DNA of 64,000 nt from Vibrio scophthalmi LMG 19158 (GTDB taxonomy: Bacteria > Pseudomonadota > Gammaproteobacteria > Enterobacterales > Vibrionaceae), in contig NZ_AFWE01000040.1 of the NCBI RefSeq assembly GCF_000222585.1, positions 1 through 64,000 of the forward strand. The letters run 5' to 3'. The notes under the pieces were generated by a model that made no database searches, was not told the origin of the DNA, and was given only the letters and a program-made list of their open reading frames with translations. Made by a program: the position numbers and the translations under genes. This document shows, in pieces, positions 63,812 through 64,000 of the stretch (positions within the stretch are counted from its first letter, which is position 1; every line of letters begins with the position of its first letter).

Positions 63812-64000
63812 TTAGGCTGTTAATGATTGTTGGCGAATACGGCGTCGTTGATTAGCGCCCATTAAGAAAACAATCATCAAGCAAGGAATGAAGACCCACT
63901 CTTTCATCGGTCGTTCTGCATCTTGAATAACCCAGTCAATTTGCCAGTCGAAATCAATACCTGAGGCTTCTGCCGGGCTACCAAATTCAACCATATCAAC
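63812..64000 (-). CDS. TRAP transporter fused permease, C-terminal end (DUF3394), partial
   Basis: Only the last 62 residues are inside the window; the frame stays open to the edge. VEFGSPAEASGIDFDWQIDW and RPMKEWVFIPCLMIVFLMG match the C-terminal DUF3394 region of fused 4TM-12TM TRAP permeases (TAXI type), with a final membrane helix and the basic end NQRRRIRQQ. It transports organic acids with a periplasmic receptor outside the window. Confidence 0.75.
   Translation of the reverse strand, partial: VDMVEFGSPAEASGIDFDWQIDWVIQDAERPMKEWVFIPCLMIVFLMGANQRRRIRQQSLTA

Overview
This 64-kb window is chromosomal DNA from a gammaproteobacterium of the genus Vibrio. Its gene order is lysC, class V aminotransferase, pglL, uvrA, galU, qstR, ssb, csrD/mshH, the complete msh locus, mreBCD, maf, rng, yhdP, nit, tldD, arcA, rraB. 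From memory this matches the core layout around the MSHA locus of the Vibrio cholerae group. The exact species cannot be decided from the window alone.

Region 1 (1-10.5 kb) is housekeeping: lysC under a lysine riboswitch, an aminotransferase, a PglL-type O-oligosaccharyltransferase, uvrA, galU, the competence/T6SS regulator qstR, and ssb. Region 2 (10.6-29.3 kb) is csrD followed by sixteen msh genes that build the mannose-sensitive haemagglutinin type IV pilus. The assembly genes mshIJKLMNEGF come first. A promoter-like site at 22.3 kb then precedes the pilin operon mshBACDOPQ. Region 3 (29.4-42.4 kb) is cell shape and core metabolism: mreBCD, maf, rng, yhdP, nit and tldD on the + strand, then arcA on the - strand and rraB on the + strand.

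Region 4 (about 42,417-61,789) is a 19.4-kb genomic island integrated inside the 3' end of rraB. Its ends are imperfect inverted repeats beginning GCACCC. The left end supplies a new acidic C-terminus and a terminator to RraB; the displaced original tail and its terminator lie at 61.8-61.9 kb. The left end carries an operon of three large tyrosine recombinases, the middle one lacking catalytic residues, plus a small coiled-coil protein. This resembles trio-recombinase elements (Tn554/RIT/Gamma-Mobile-Trio type). The cargo is a type I restriction-modification operon (hsdM, hsdS, a FRG-domain gene, a COG2958/HrgA-like gene, hsdR) and an OLD-family ATPase/TOPRIM nuclease, so the island looks defensive. 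The right 2.6 kb is AT-rich and mostly non-coding. It holds at least sixteen 21-22-bp iteron-like repeats, an orphan ORF, a 36-residue membrane microprotein and a broken BRCT-domain gene.

Two observations stand out. The FRG-domain protein ends in a segment that aligns almost without gaps to the C-terminal end of HsdR from the same operon, suggesting that it docks on the same HsdM/HsdS complex. A relic of a second hsdS 3' end lies between the FRG gene and the HrgA-like gene, a scar of how the FRG module entered the operon.

Region 5 (61.9-64 kb) returns to core-type sequence: a glycosyl-hydrolase-2-like sugar-binding protein, a DUF2061 membrane protein, a universal stress protein and the C-terminal end of a TRAP fused permease.
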